Shown: piece after piece, positions 48,801-62,497 of the stretch
Position numbering within the stretch: the stretch's first letter is position 1
Layout of the letters: each line of letters starts with the position of its first letter
NCBI GenBank assembly: GCA_965644315.1
Contig: CBFFRQ010000081.1
Coordinates: 1 to 64,000, forward strand
Origin: Caecitellus pseudoparvulus
Taxonomy: Eukaryota > Bigyra: Bicosoecida
Length of the DNA stretch: 64,000 bases
Reading direction: 5' to 3'
Made by a program: the position numbers and the translations under genes
The notes under the pieces: model-generated
The model's database searches: none
What the model was told of the DNA's origin: nothing
What the model saw: only the letters and a program-made list of their open reading frames with translations

Positions 48801-51800
48801 AAGCACAGCTCCGAGTCCGGGCTAAACTCCACTTGGCAGTTGATACGGGAGCCCCGCGTGACACGCCCCTTCTCGGGATGCACTCGCACAGCCTTCAACG
48901 CGGCAGCGGCGAGCGCCCCGGGCGCAGGGGCGCGGCCCTTGGCCACGTACAGCGCGTTGGCCCGTGGCACCCGGCTGGGTGAACCAGTGATGCTCCAGGC
49001 AAAGTCAAAGTTCACCTTGCCAGAGTTGGCCAGCGCCAGCCGCTTCACCGCGTGCTCGTGCACAGGGACCCTGCCGAACGTCGCAGGTGTCACGGCCTCC
49101 ACTGACAGCTGCCGCGCCTGGGCGCCCTCCCCGTCTTCCTCCAGCAGCAACACGTCGTGGATGGCATAGCCTTCCCCCTTCACGTTCAGGCTGAGCACTT
49201 GGGGCTTCTTCTTGATGCGGCAAGGCAAGTTGAAGTTGTACTCCTTCTCTTCCGAGGGACTGAACTCCACCTCCACCTCCACACGGCCCTTAGCAGGGAC
49301 GACTCCTGATGCAGGGTGCAGCTTCAACGGCTGGGCTGCCGCTCCCCCCTGGCGCCCACGCCGTGGCAGGGCGCCCCCGAGGCCTGCCAAGTCGAACTCA
49401 AAGGCAAACGGCAGGTGCTCGTGGTTCTCCAGCACGACACGCTCTCGCGAGGTCGCCCCCACAAGCAGCTGCTTGAAGTTCAACACAGAGTGGTCCAGCG
49501 TGACTTTCGGCTCCACGACCGTGCCAGTGACCAGCACCAGCTGCGTCAGCCCATGGGCTGGAATGGACAGCCGATAGAATGACTCGGCGCGGGCCGTCTC
49601 CATGGGCGTGTACTCAAAGACCACCTCGGTCTTGTGGCCAGGCAGGATGGCGCCTGACGTGCTGGCGCAGTGAATGCATGCTGTGCCGCGAGACAGCACC
49701 GATGTGTCCACACCCTCGCCTGCCGGCACTCGCAGGCACTCCCACGTGAAGTCGTATGGCTGGGCGGTGGGGTTGATCATGTCAAAGCGGAGTGTGTTGC
49801 GCACTTGTGTGCCCAGGGACCGGAACTCCAGCACCTTGATCGTGCTGTCCAGGGCCCCCAGCTCGCCTGACGGGCCAGGCAGACTGGGTGGGCGGCGCTG
49901 CAAGTAGTCGCACTCGGGCAGATCCATGTGCACGATGGGGCGCTGTGCCCTGCCTGACAGGCGAAGGGTCGGAGCGGGCGTGGCACCACTGGCGGGTGCC
50001 CCGCCTGCATCGCCCGCAGCAGGGGGGCGGAAAGTGACGTGAGCGGAAGCCGGGGCACCCCCAGACAGAGCAGGCGACTGCAGCGTTGCAGTGTAGACGT
50101 AGTCGTCCACCTCCAGGGGTGCGAAGGAGACATGGCAGGGCAGAACCTGCCCGGGGGCCAGGACCCCTGACGCAGGCTCCACAGCGAAGGGGGCGGGCAG
50201 GGACGCAATGCTGGGGTGTGGAGGGGGGCCCTGTCGCTGCAGCGACCAGTTGAATGGCAGGGGCAGGGCACTTGCGTTTGTCACGCGCACTTCATGCGAC
50301 CTGGAGGCGTACATGAGGGTGGGCTTGAAGGCCACTTCATCGTCCGACAAGGAGATGCTGGGGGCGTCTGCAATACAGGACACCCGCAGAGGCAGCTCCT
50401 GGTGGGCGGTCGTGTCGACGGCTGAAGGTGCTGCCTTGCCCTTGCCCTTGGAGGGCGCAGGCTTGGCCGGAGGCTCGTCCACATGGCTGTACTCGGGCTC
50501 AGGCACGCGCTTTGAGATGCGCACGGAGCCGTCCTCTGCCTCCTCCACAGCGACGATGCTTGCATCTGGCGCGCCTGGTGCCTGGGCTGCCAGCGCTTCA
50601 GCAGCCGCAGCAGCTGCTGCGCTGTCTGCTGCCACGAACTCGTGCATCATATCTGACGAAGACCAAGCTGTGCCAGGGCTGGAGAGCTTGATTGCCTGCC
50701 AGGAAGCCTTCACACACTCCTCCACCAGCACGCGCCGGTGTTCGCCAGGCTGGAAGGACACCTGCACCTCAATCGAGTCGCCTGGGGGCAGGTGCACGGT
50801 ACGTGGCGACAGCTCCAGACATGGATGCTCTGGCCACTGCACACGGACAGCCTCCTGCCCTCTGTTCACCACCGAAAATGTCGCTGACAGGGTGGAACTG
50901 CCGCTCTGCACGAGGGGCATCGTCCCCAGCACCAGGTGCGGGGCATCACTGTCTGTGGCGGCGACCAGCGACGACCCAGTGTCAGGCGTTGCAGCGGCAC
51001 GAGGGCTCTTCTTGCCCTTGCCCCGTGGGCTGGACTTTCCACGGGGGCTCTTGCCACCCCCCTTCTTCGACTCACTGCGGGCACTGTCTGCAGTCTCAAG
51101 AGCAGGCAGTGGCGCACCCTCTGCGTCCGTGCACAGCGCGCGGGGCGGGGGCTGCCACTCTGAGGGGATGTCTGGCACTCCCACGATGGCGACAGTCTGT
51201 GTGAACGCAGTCCCCACCAGCCGAATCACGTCCGTGTCGTAGGGGTTGTGCATGACAGTCATGCGGAGGGAGGCAGTGATGACGACGCCAGTCTCCGCGC
51301 TTACAGCGGTGGCAGGCGCGGTGCGAGGCGTCCCGCCACCACCCTTCTTCCCACGCGGACTCTTGGACGACGAGTGCTCTCCGGATGCAGCCCCTCCGCC
51401 TGTCCTCGCATTGTGAGCGGCCACTGCGGCAGCGGTGCCCTGGATAGTGGGACAGAATGCCAAGTCCACGGTGCGCTGCTCGCCCGGCGCCAGGGTGACA
51501 CTGCTGTGGTGCAGGGGCACCCGGAAGTCCAGCGTTCGCTCACCCTCGAATGTGGCTGTGGCTGTAACGATACCGTCGTTGCGCAGGACCAGCTGCTGCG
51601 TGGCTGAGCGGCCGGCAGCCACCCGACCAAACTGCACGAGGCTGGCGCCATCTTCGGCTCGCGAGAGTGGCTTGATCACTGTCATGACGGGGAAGGTGCC
51701 CTCACCATGCAGGAGGAACTGCAGGGTGGACTGCACACCCCCTCGACTGCCCTGCACGACGCCCCGCAATGCGGCACGGTATACGGCCATGGAGCGGGGC

Positions 51801-54800
51801 CGGAAGCGCACCTCCACATACCGGTGCTCGTGCGCTGGGATGTCCAGCGCAGCAGGGTGCAGCTCAAAAGCGCTGACGTTGTCGTCGTGCGCACTGGCTT
51901 CCTGTGGCGTCAGCCCCAGCGCCGCAGCTGCAGCCTGCATGGGCCCGCCAGCGCCCTCCCCCGTGAGCTGAGATGCGAGAGTCATCACAGACAAGTCGAT
52001 GCGGGCAGGCACCTTGGTGGGGTTGGATACCCGGATGCGCTCAACTTTGCCACTGGGGAAGTTGGTCGGCACAATGCAGCCGAAAGACAGCGTGCGCTGT
52101 GCAATGCCAAATGCTGCCCGAGCCAGGGCGGCCTCGGCAGCTGCGGCGGAGATGGCTGAGGCCGCCGAGCCAGACGCGTGCACGCGGTCTTCGAGGGACC
52201 CCAGCACCTCCTGCTCCTCGAAGATGCCAGCCCAGTCCTCCCCAGCCACCCCTGGCACGCAGGACTCGCCCTGCGCCGCGAACGGCAGTCCAGACAGCCC
52301 CTCAGGTCCAGCGCCAGAGACGAACAGACGCAAGTCGCCCTCATCCACCTGGGCCCCCACAGCTGCGTATGTCAACTTCAGCTTCATCGTGCCGCCTGGA
52401 GGCACGCGCCCCGCGCAGGGGGTCAGTGTGAAGGCTGGCGTGGCATCGGCAGCACGGCCAGTGGAGGGAATGAGCAGGTCCCCCCCATCCCCCCACTTGC
52501 CTGCCGGGGCAGAGCTGGCCCGCGGGGAGCCCTTCCTGCTGCCGCCCTTGCTGCTGCCCTTCTTACCCGCGCCGCGCTTGCCGCCACGAGGCGAGGAGCT
52601 GCCACTTGCGGCGCCAGCGCCAGCGCCCCCCTCAGCCGCAGCCGCAGCCGCGCTGGCTGCCTCCTCTGCCAGGGCAGCGTGCTCCTCTGAGCCTTGCACA
52701 GCCCACTTGAACGAGAACGCAAAGGCTCCATCGTTCACCAGCTCAATGGTGCGGCTGCGGCTGGCATCGTACCGCACCGCTCCGAAATTCACCCGCTGGG
52801 AGGGGGCCAGGCGCGGCTTGGAGAAGACTGCAGCGCCAGAGATGTCCAGCGTGAAGTGCTCCACGCGTTCCCCGGACTCAGCCTCCGTGACGGTCAGCTG
52901 CACATCTCGGTTGTGCCGAATGGCCACCTCGCCCCGCCCGCTGAAGAAGGTGCCTGTGAGCGTCGCGCTGGCCCCGGGCGCAAGTTGCACCTGCCGGGGC
53001 TGGATGTCCAGAACTGCCTCGAGACTAGAGCCTGGGGTCAGGTGCACGTCGTACTGCACAGCATACTTGCCACGGTTCGTCAGGGTCACTTCTCGCTGCT
53101 CCCGCTCCCCGACCCGCACGGTGCCAAAGTCCAGGGCACCCTCGCTGCCAGTGGGCCACTTGATGGCGCTCTGCACGGCGTACGCCTCGCCAGCCAGGAG
53201 GACTGCCGTTGCCTGAGCAGCGAAGAGCTGCCCGCCTTCCAACTCAGCGCCCTTCTTGCCTGCCCTGGGCGAGCCCTGCCGGGAGGCGGCACTGGAGCCG
53301 CCTCGGGAGCCTGCCTTGCCACGCTTGCTGCCCCCTGCCGCCAGCCCTGCCCCGCTCAGGGCCGCACCCTGCGCACCGCTCACGATGGACTGCAGTGCCT
53401 CGGGCACCTCCTCAGCGACAGCCATGTCCTCAGGCAGCCCCTGGCTGGCCTCGCAGTACACAAAGGCGAGGAACGGCCCAGCGTCGCCCAGCGCATGCAG
53501 CACCGCAGTATCGGGGGAGCCAAAGCGCACTGCGACGCGTGCCGACGCACCGGGCAGCAGGAGGCCGGACGTGGGCTGCACTGCGAACTGGGCCGGGAGG
53601 GCCGCCAGCAGCGCCTGGGGAATGCCCCATGCCAGCGGCATGGCACAGGTGTTGGTGAGCACCAGGGCCTCCTCCTGTACCTGCCCTAGCAGCAGGCGCC
53701 CGAAGTCCAAGGCGTTTGGCGGGGCGGCGCTGCCCTCCCACGGCCCAGCTACGTGTAGGGCGGGCTGCACGCCGACACAAGACACCGGCAGCAGCAGCGG
53801 CGCCGGGTTGTCTTGTACCGTCACCACCACAGCATTGGAGAATGTGCCCTGGTGCTGTGGGAATGCCCACAGGCGCACCTCTGCAGTGCCACCCGCTGGA
53901 ACTGCAGGCAGGCATGTCGGCTCCACCCGGAACACACTCGCTTCGCCCCAGGCCGCATCCTGCGCCTCGCCCACCAGCTCGTCTGACGGGGGAGGCAACA
54001 CGCATGGCTTCACCGCCGACGCTGCCGTCAGGCCGCCGGCGCCTCGTTGTGTGGTGCTGTGGCCTGCTCCGTCAGCTCCAGCCAGGCCCAGCGTCAGGGC
54101 CACCGGGGAAGCCGTGGGGTTGGTGAACCGCAGCACTTCACAGTGTGGGTGGGGCACCTCCGCGCCCTCACGACTGGCGGGGGGGCACCCTGCCAGCAGC
54201 GGCCCAAACACATACTCCCCGCTGGCAGCCACGAACTTGTGCTTGGTAGCTGCGACTGCCTGCGCCCACGCTGCCCGCTGCGCCAGTGTGGACCCCTCGC
54301 CCACCTCAGGCACTGCCAAGCGATGCTTCGTGCGGGACATGAAGATGTTGCGGGGCTCCCGGGAAATGTCGGGGAAGCTGGCCATGCCTGATGCGCTGAT
54401 GGTGAAGGGGCGGAGGGCGGGGCCCAGGCCCGCACCGGCCACGCCAAAGGAAAGCAGGCAGTCGAACCTTCCAGGGCACGCACTGGCGAAGCGCACGTCA
54501 AAGGCCGCCTCAGCACCGGGAGGCAGTATCCACCTCACCTTCCGCCCTTCGGCGGCCGGGCGCAGGGCTGCCAGGACTGCAGCAGTGATGGCCTCTGGGC
54601 TCGTGCTGGATGCCCGGGCAGAGTCGGCAGAGGCTTGGGAGGCGCCATCTCCTTCACCTGCGCCACCGGTCTGCGGCTCGATATCAAACACTGGCTCAGC
54701 TGAACCCCGAGGCGCCGCCTGAGGCGGTAGCACTGGGACCACCGTGCGCGTCACGGGCGGAGGGATGACGAGCTTGCCACTTCGGGAGAGCACACTGTCT

Positions 54801-57800
54801 CCGTGGGCGAGGGGTGGCACTTGCCCTGCTGCGGCCAGAGTGGGCAGTCCCGCGCCCAGTGCTGCCAGTGCTGCCAGTGCCGCGTCCTCATCGGGTGACA
54901 CCCGCAGGAGTGAAGGGCAGGTCGCCACTGCCGCTTGAAGCGCTCCCAGCGCATCGGTGGCTGACACTTCAGAGGGGCCTTCCAGGCCAGGCTCCGTCAG
55001 GTCAGGCTGCAAGCTTGTGATGCCGGCGGCAGCTGCCGCCTCCAGCGCCCCCTGCACCTCGCCACTGCCGCTGAGCGTGGCCAAGGCCCGCACATGCTCT
55101 CGGAAGAATGCCGCGATGGCAGCAGGCACAGCCGGCGCCACATCTGCACTGTCGTCTGTCGCTGTTGCCTTGCTTGCAGAGCCCTTGCCGCCCTTCTTGC
55201 CGCCGGCTGGTGCTGCTGGGGCAGACGGCGTGGGTGGCGCGAGCAGCTCCTGCAATTCAGCAACACGCTGTTGAGCAGCCGACGTGGGGGGCAGCTCAGC
55301 ACGGTCACCCTCCTCAGCACCTGCCATGGCCGCTTCAGCCGCCAGTGCAGCCTCTGCCGTGGCCAGTGCTTCCTGCAAGTGGTCGTGGACGGCGGCAGGG
55401 GCGATGTCCATGAAGACCGTCGTGGGCCCGGCCGTACTGTTAGCGCTCAAGCCCTCTGCCACGGCGCGTGCCGCGTCCAGCAGCCCGCCTGCATATGGGG
55501 AGGTGAGCTCCGAAATGACGAGACTCTGCCATGCGTCTGCTGCCAGTGCCCGGCAGCGAACGATGCGGACAAGCAGGTCGTGGGGCAGTGTTGCGGGGGG
55601 TGCGAGGCCTGCCGGCACATCCCCGTGAGCGGGGGCCACGGCCGACTCCTCCTCCGGTGTGCTGGCGCCGCCTTTGCCGGCCGACTTCTTGCTGCTGCCA
55701 CTGCCCTTCTTGCCGGAAGCCTTCTTGTCAACGTCCGCGGCAGCTGCCTCAGCCGCAGCCGCCTCGCGCCACACGCTGACCAGCGCCTCTTCCACAGCCG
55801 CTCGCAGCTCCTCCCCACCCCCGCCCCGACGAGCCCACTCGACGCACTGCGTCAGGGACAGGCAGGGGGCGGCCAGTGCCTCTGCGGCCCCCGCCGCGAG
55901 CCTGCCGCCACCGAAGCCAGGAGGCACCAGGATGACGACATCCGTCGCCGTGCCATGTCGGCGTGGGGCAAGGGCAGGCGCCTGGGCATCTGGGAATGCC
56001 TGCAGCCAGCTGAGGACACCGCGCACAAGCTCTGCGTGTGTGCGCGCTGCATGGTCATCGCCATCCTTGCTCTCGGCGTCGTCTGCCAGCTCTGCCGGTG
56101 CCTGTTGGGCAGCGTGCAAGGCCTGTGTTGCCAGCATTTGGGGTGGGAGGCCCTCGCCTGCGCCACGAGGAGGCAGAGCCAGGTGAGAGTGAGCACTGCC
56201 GTCCTCGTAAGAGGCAGGCCTCAGCAGATCCAGGCCCCGTGAACCGCTGGCATGAGAAGTGCCGAACAACGCTGCACCCACCGCGCCAGCGATGGCCTCC
56301 TCACCGACATATTGCGAGTCAAAGTCCAGGGAGAACACCTCCACGGGGAATGTGTTGGGGTTGCGGACTGTGACAGTGGTGGAGATGGGGGCCGAGCAAG
56401 GCAGGACTGGCCCCAGGCTGGCCAGGGCCGTGGAGAACTCCAAGTCGATGGCGGATGCCTTGCCTCGCATGCTCACCGTGTACGGCGCAGGGTTGTTGTT
56501 CACTCGTAGCGGCAGGGTGGAGCTGAAGGCCCGCGGCGCACTTGGCGCAAATACAACTTGCACCAGGGTGGAGTGCCCCGGCAGCAGGCGGCCGGATGGG
56601 GGGCTGCACGCGAATGCGCCGGCATCCTTTACGATGGCGGGCGCCCCCACCGCCTTACCAAACGACCAGTCTGCCACCATGGGGCTGGGGTTGTGAAGGT
56701 GCAGGCAGACGGCCCGCTGCTGCCCCAGCAGCACCTCGCCAAAGTCCAGCCCTGATGAGGGGGCGATGTGCACTTCGGGGTAGCTCACGTGCGCATTCAA
56801 GTGCAGCATGACAGAGGGCCCGTTGTTCACGCACACCGGCACACAAACGTCCAGGGGGCCGAGGCCCACACTGCCGGCGCCTGAGGGGGGCTGCCACCCC
56901 CCTCGCGCGTGGGCAGGTGGGCCGAAGCGCTTGGCATCCGCTTTAAAGGTCATGCTGATGTTCACGGACTCCATCTCGCCCAGGCGTGTCACCTTGGATG
57001 GCTCGATGATGAAGCCGGCAGCCGTCGCGGCGCCTCGATCGAGGGTGAAGGTGGCCGGCGCGCCGCCTGTGTTGGTCACGCGGAAGGTACGCTTCACGGT
57101 GGCGCCCACGAGGACAGAGCCAAAGTCTACCTTGAATCGGCCAGCAATGAAACGTTCTGCCAGCGCGTCGCCCCGCCGCCCCCCCGCCGCCGTCCTTGAC
57201 TTCGGGCGCAGCTCATGCGTCGCAGCCAGGGCCCTGGCGTCAGTGTCTGCGGACAGGGCGTCCTCCAGGAACGCCGTGAACTGCACCCGCTGCGCTTCGG
57301 CCTCCACGTCCAGCAGCATGGCCAGCCGGGTGAGGGCACCCTTCAACGTGCTTGCCTTGTCCGAGCGGCCCCCGCCAGTCAACGGCGCAGTGCGCAGACT
57401 GCTCAAGGTTGGCAGTGAGTCCAGCAGGGCGGGAAGCGACGTCGCGCTCGCTGCCTTGACAGCTGCGCCAGATGCCACCATTGCAGTGGCCTCGGCATAG
57501 GCTGTAGCAAGGTTTGTCACACTCGGCAAGCTGGGCAGCGTGTCCACTGGCTGCAGCTCCCCGCTGCCCAGCTGCACCGCTGGCATGGCGCTGGTGCCGC
57601 TGTCGACCAGGGCTGCCTTGGCGGAAGCCAGCGCGGCCGCTCGCTCCTCCAGCGCTGCCAGCGCGCTGTCACACGCTTCAGCCCACGCCACCGACGTGAC
57701 ACGGGGAAGGTCCAAGCTGAGGGCGGGGTACACGCCTTCCCCGCTCAGCGGCATCTCCACGGGCGGGAAGTGAGCCACCTCCACGACGAGGCGCTCAGAG

Positions 57801-60800
57801 GCGGGGCCGGGAATGGTGGGCTTCAACCGCACAGCGATGCGCTGCTTGCCGCCAGGTGGCACAGTGCCGGCCATGGGCGCAGCAGCCACGATGCCTGGCC
57901 GGCTCAGCAGGTCCGTGCGCACTGCGAAGGAGTACTCCACGCGCCCCGTGTTGTGGATGTAGAACTCCCGCTCCTCCGTCGCGTCGAACTGCACCCTACC
58001 GAAGTCCAGGGCGGCACGATCCAGGCGGTACCCCAGCGTGGAGGCAGCGCCAGAAAGGGACACCTCGTACGTGGGCCCACCCTCCACTTCCGCCACGGCC
58101 GTGGCGCCAAAAGCCTGCCCCGCGTGACCGAAGAACACAAACTCCACTGCTGCTGACTCCCCTGGTGGGATGAAGGAGCGAATGGGCAAGATGTCAAAGA
58201 CTTGGTTGATGGGGATGCCCGACGAAGTGCCGCTGGGGGAGTCCAGGAACGCCCACGACAGCGCGACGTCGCGTTGGGAGGGGTTGTGCACTGTGATGGT
58301 GGTGGACTTGGTGGTGTCGTTCAGGATGGTGCCGAAGTCGATGATGTCAGAGTCCAGTTGGATGTTGGGGAAGTGCATCTCCCCCACCAACGGCACGGTG
58401 TCCCTGCTGGGGTGGTCTGCGTAGGAGATGCTCAGGGCCGTGCTGGCTGTGTGGCTCTGCCGGTCTGCCTGGTACCCCGGGTCAAACTCCACCTGCACCT
58501 CTTGCGTCTCACCCGGCTGCAGCTCCAGCGCCCGGTGCGATGCAGAGAAGGGCGGCGGCGCTTTCAGCGTCATCTGCAGCGGCAAGGACGCGACATTGGT
58601 CAGGGCCAGCGGCGCCACTTGCAGCGTGGCGGCTCGAGGGGCAGTGCCTGCCGCCACGGTGCCGGGCTGGAAGTTGTACACGAAGTGCAGCTCGGGCGGA
58701 TCAGCTGTCACCAGCGGCTGCATGAAGTTGCCCTTTGCGTTCACAGTGAAGACAGTGTGTGCAGTGCGCTCCTGGTTCACCTTGGCGGAGCACTCCAGCA
58801 CCTCGCTGAGCGCGCCAGGGCGGGCACTGCGCGCGTGGAATGTGAACAGCACTGCCGTCCGGGGCTGCAGTGTGGCTGCTGACGGTGTCACGGAGAAGGT
58901 GGGCTTTCGAGCGGCTGCAGCCTTGCCGCGGGAGGCACGTGGTGGCCCCTGCGCCGCCGCACCGCCCTTGCGGGCAGCCCGCTTGGCCTCCAGGTCTGCA
59001 TCACGCAGCGTGGCGTTGACCCAGGTGAGCGTCTGGGCCCGGCGCCCCTTGTTCTCCAGCAGGAACTGCAGGGACTGCTCTGTGTTGGTCCAGACATCCT
59101 GGAAGTCCACCGTGCTGATGTCCGCGTCGCAGTGCATGGTGGTGCCTACGCCAATGGCTTTCAGGGGCACCACGACCGGCTCCCCCTCCGTCACGAGGAT
59201 GTGCAGCTGGTCACGGTGCGGCGTCGTGTCGTCCAGCTCCGCAGACACCAGCACCGTCGTGGACTCGCCCGGCAGCAGCACACCCTCGCTCACGTCCACC
59301 TTGAACTTGGACCGCGCCCCCTTCACGAAGAGCTTGAAGGGTGCGGGGATGGTGCTTACGTTGCGCAGCTCGAGGGGGCGGGTGGAGGGAGTCAGGCACG
59401 GCACCCTGCCCCAGTCCAGGCCCCCTGGCGCGCTGGTCTCCAGGGCTGGCCCAGACCCCACCGCCCCCAGCTCCACCAGCAGTGGCGGCGCGTTCAAGCC
59501 AGAGATGCGGACGTGCAGGGGGACTGAGATGGGACCCAGCTGCATGGCTTTGAAGGACACCTCCACCTCTGTGCTGCCGCCAGCGGGCACAGTGCCGCTG
59601 GCTGGTGTGCCGCGGTACGCCCCCACGAATGCGTGGTGCTCATCCTGTGGCAGTACGGAGTACCGTGCGGGCTGTTCGCCATTGTTCAGCAGCGTCAGCG
59701 TGCGCGTGTAGGGGTATCGCAGGAAGGCGGTGCCGAAGTCCATGGTGCGCACGTCAGTCGTGACGTGCGGCACGACGCACGTGGCAGAGATGGGCAGGGA
59801 CAGCAGGTCCTCCCCCACACCCAGCACGTCCACGGCCAGGTGGTAGTCGTACGTCTTCACTGACAGCGACACAAAGTCCACTTGCACCTCGGCACAGTCT
59901 CCACCTGCAATCTCCACACGGTCGGGAGTGATGTCGAACTCCCGCTCTGTGAACGAGCCGTCCTGCGGCACCCGCAGCGCGAAGACAAACGGCACGTCCG
60001 ACGTGTTGTGCAGTTTCAACGTGCGGGTGTTCAGGAACTCGTACGGCACAGTTCCGAAGTCCAGTGACGCGACGTCAGCGTGAAACGTGGGCCCGATGAC
60101 ATGCCCCTTAAAGTGCACCCGCAAGACATCCAAGGAGCCCCGCAGCGCCACCTCGAACACCTCTGAGAACTCCCCCAGCACATCCGGCGTAAAGTGCACT
60201 GCGATGGTCGAGCTGGCTTGCACCGGCAGGTGTCCCCTAGGCGGGTCAAATGCGAAGCGGCTACCAAACGCAGTGGCGGGGGAGGCCACCGCCCAGTCAG
60301 CGGGGATGTCCCCCCTGTTCAGCAGCTGCAACTCGTACCTGTGCGAGGAGGTCACGTACACGTCCCCGACGTCCAGCACATCGTACGCGAAGACGGCCTT
60401 GGGCCCGATGCCCACGCCGCGCAGCTCCAGCGGCAGGCGCCGCTCCCGCCCCGTCACATCCAGGAAGGCAGTGATGGCGTACTCCGCCGCTGTGGGCGGG
60501 CAGAAGGAGATGGTGAACTCCTGGTACGACTGCGCCCACACTGTGCCGGAGGAGGGCTCGATGGAGAAGGCGCCGTCCGTGAACGACAGCCCGTCGCCCT
60601 CCACCTGCCGCCGCAGGTTGCGGTACTTCCGGTCCAGCGCCGACAGCTCCGCGGCAGTGGCCAGGCGCCGCTCCAGCAAGCCCTCCTCCTCCTCCTCATG
60701 CCCCATCCCCGCCTGGCCACCGCCCGCCTCCAGCGCTGCCAGGGCCGCCACGACATCAGGCCCGGCCGCATCCAGCACTGCCGTCCGCTCCGCCTCCGCC

Positions 60801-62066
60801 AACTCTGCCAACTGCACCAGCAGGCGCTGACGCTCTTCTGCCTCCTGCGCCGGCACAGCCAGGGCGCGCCAATCAAAGTGCACGGGCACCTCGCTGCGGT
60901 TGGCCAGGCGCACGGTGGTCTCGCTGCGCAGGGAGATGTACGTCGCGTCCAGGAGGGCCAGGCCGGAATCCAGAGCGACGTCCACGTCGTGGCCCTCCCC
61001 GCTGACAGCGACGAAGGCCGCGCTGCCGTCGTCGTAGCCCACACGCAACTCGCCCTCGAAGGCACGGCTGCTGGAGGGGGAGAAGGCCAGGGTCACCTGC
61101 AGGTTGCCCTTCACGGGCACAGTGCCCTGCTGGGGCGAGACTGAGAAGGGCGGCGGCACCTGCAGATCGTAGGTGGCTGGCTTGTCGCCCAAGTTGCGCA
61201 CGACGAAGGTGCGGGTGGCCTGGGACTTGACGGCAGTGGACTCAAAGACGAGGGAGTCCGGGAAAGAGAGGAAGGCACGGGGGCCCTGGGCCCTCACAGG
61301 CACCAGGAACTTCTCACGCTCCGTCACCACTGTCAGGTCGTAGGAGTAGTCCCGATACTCCTGTGGCTTGAAGGTGAGGGTGAAGGCCACCTCCATGCCA
61401 GGCGCCACGCGGCCATCGGAGAGAGCCTCCCCACTGACAGTCGTCGGGCCAGAAATAGAAAAGTATGGGGAGTCGGGTGGCACCACCCGCACGCGGCGTG
61501 CCACCTTGTCACTGTTGAGCAGCGTCAGGCGCCCAGTCACCTCGCTGAAGGGTGCGAATTCCCGGAACTGCAGCAGAGATGGGCGCGGTGCAAACAAAGG
61601 CACGTCCACTGGCACCGCTGTCGCAACTTGACTTGTGTAATCGGACATGTTCAGCAGCTGCGCATGTATGGCAGCAGTGGGGCGCCGGCGTGAGGGAGGT
61701 GCGGCATTCGAGCTAAGATCGGGCAGGGCGAAAACGATGCACTTGCCGCGGCTGCCAGGCAAGGTGGCAGCGCCCTGTCGCACGCACCTCGATGATTTCT
61801 GGCTTGTGCTCGCTGCCAATAATGGCCTTGCCAGTGATCGTGTTCAGCAGCATGCTGGGGGCCTGGGGAAAGGGGCTGGCGTGCCGTGCTGGGCAGTGCT
61901 GGCACGACGGCCAACGCTGGCCTGGCCTCACCATGTGCACGACGCCGCCAATGCCCTGCGGCAGGATGCGCGTGCCGGTCGCCGCCGCGGCACCTGGCTT
62001 CCTGCGTCGCTTTCCAGGCTGCCTCCCTGCTGCGACGGCCTTCAGGCTGATGGTGGTGGCCTGCAT
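45899..62066 (-). CDS. HYDIN: HYDIN, central-apparatus protein of motile cilia
   Basis: Model: complement(45899..61657, 61788..61862, 61932..62066), 5322 residues, near the vertebrate length of about 5100. The 15.8-kb last exon has no visible intron. The two small exons were recovered from homology: KPEIIE at the end of exon 2 joins LLNMSDYTS at a GCGCAG acceptor, matching the IIELLDMSE region of animal HYDIN as I recall it. Intron sizes are 69 and 130 bp. The start CACCATGC has a good Kozak context. Tell-tale N-terminal strings are NSDKVARRV, SPYFSI, VTEREKFLVP and FPDSLVF. ASH/MSP-like beta-sandwich domains repeat along nearly the whole protein. Near residue 1980 lies the adenylate-kinase-like segment, whose P-loop (VPPGFGGGRL) lacks the lysine. 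HYDIN builds the C2b projection of the central pair, so the organism almost certainly makes motile flagella. Confidence 0.93.
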
Positions 62067-62497
62067 GGTGCTGGCGGTGTGCCGGCGCCGACACTGGTCG
62101 GCGCAGTGCACAGCAGGGCCCTGCCTGGAAAGTGGGGACCAAGTCCTGCACACACACGTGTGTTTCTATCACTCTGGGCCTGTACTCTCTCGGCTCACAT
62201 CGGCCAGGGGCTGCGGACTCGCTTGTGTTTGAGCAGCGAGAGACAATGCAGGGCTGCTGCAGCCCCACGACACCCCTCCACAGCTGCACCTTGCCGCTAC
62301 TTCACCAACTCCCCACTGCACAGACAGCTGTGCATGGCTGCAGTACTCTGCTCAGCACACCCGCTCAGGCTCCCTGTGGTCAGGCCACCCGTCTGGCTCG
62401 TGCGCCGAGTGGCGTTTCGTCGTTGCGTTTCACGTCACCAACTCTGCCACTGTCAGTGGTGAGGTGACGGGGACCCTCGCAGCCGATGAGCCACACC
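62067..62497. promoter_or_regulatory. Shared divergent promoter region of HYDIN and NOT1
   Basis: 431 bp separate the HYDIN start codon (minus strand) from the NOT1 start codon (plus strand). Both promoters and 5' untranslated regions must lie here or in undetected upstream exons. No TATA box or other specific element could be identified with confidence. Confidence 0.5.

Noticed and set aside
61648-61819. HYDIN start at the ATG of MSDYTS (61648) or at the upper end of the long frame (61819)
   Set aside because: Homology to animal HYDIN continues upstream of MSDY (LLNMSD) and jumps to KPEIIE in an upstream exon across good splice sites, so the start at 62066 fits better.
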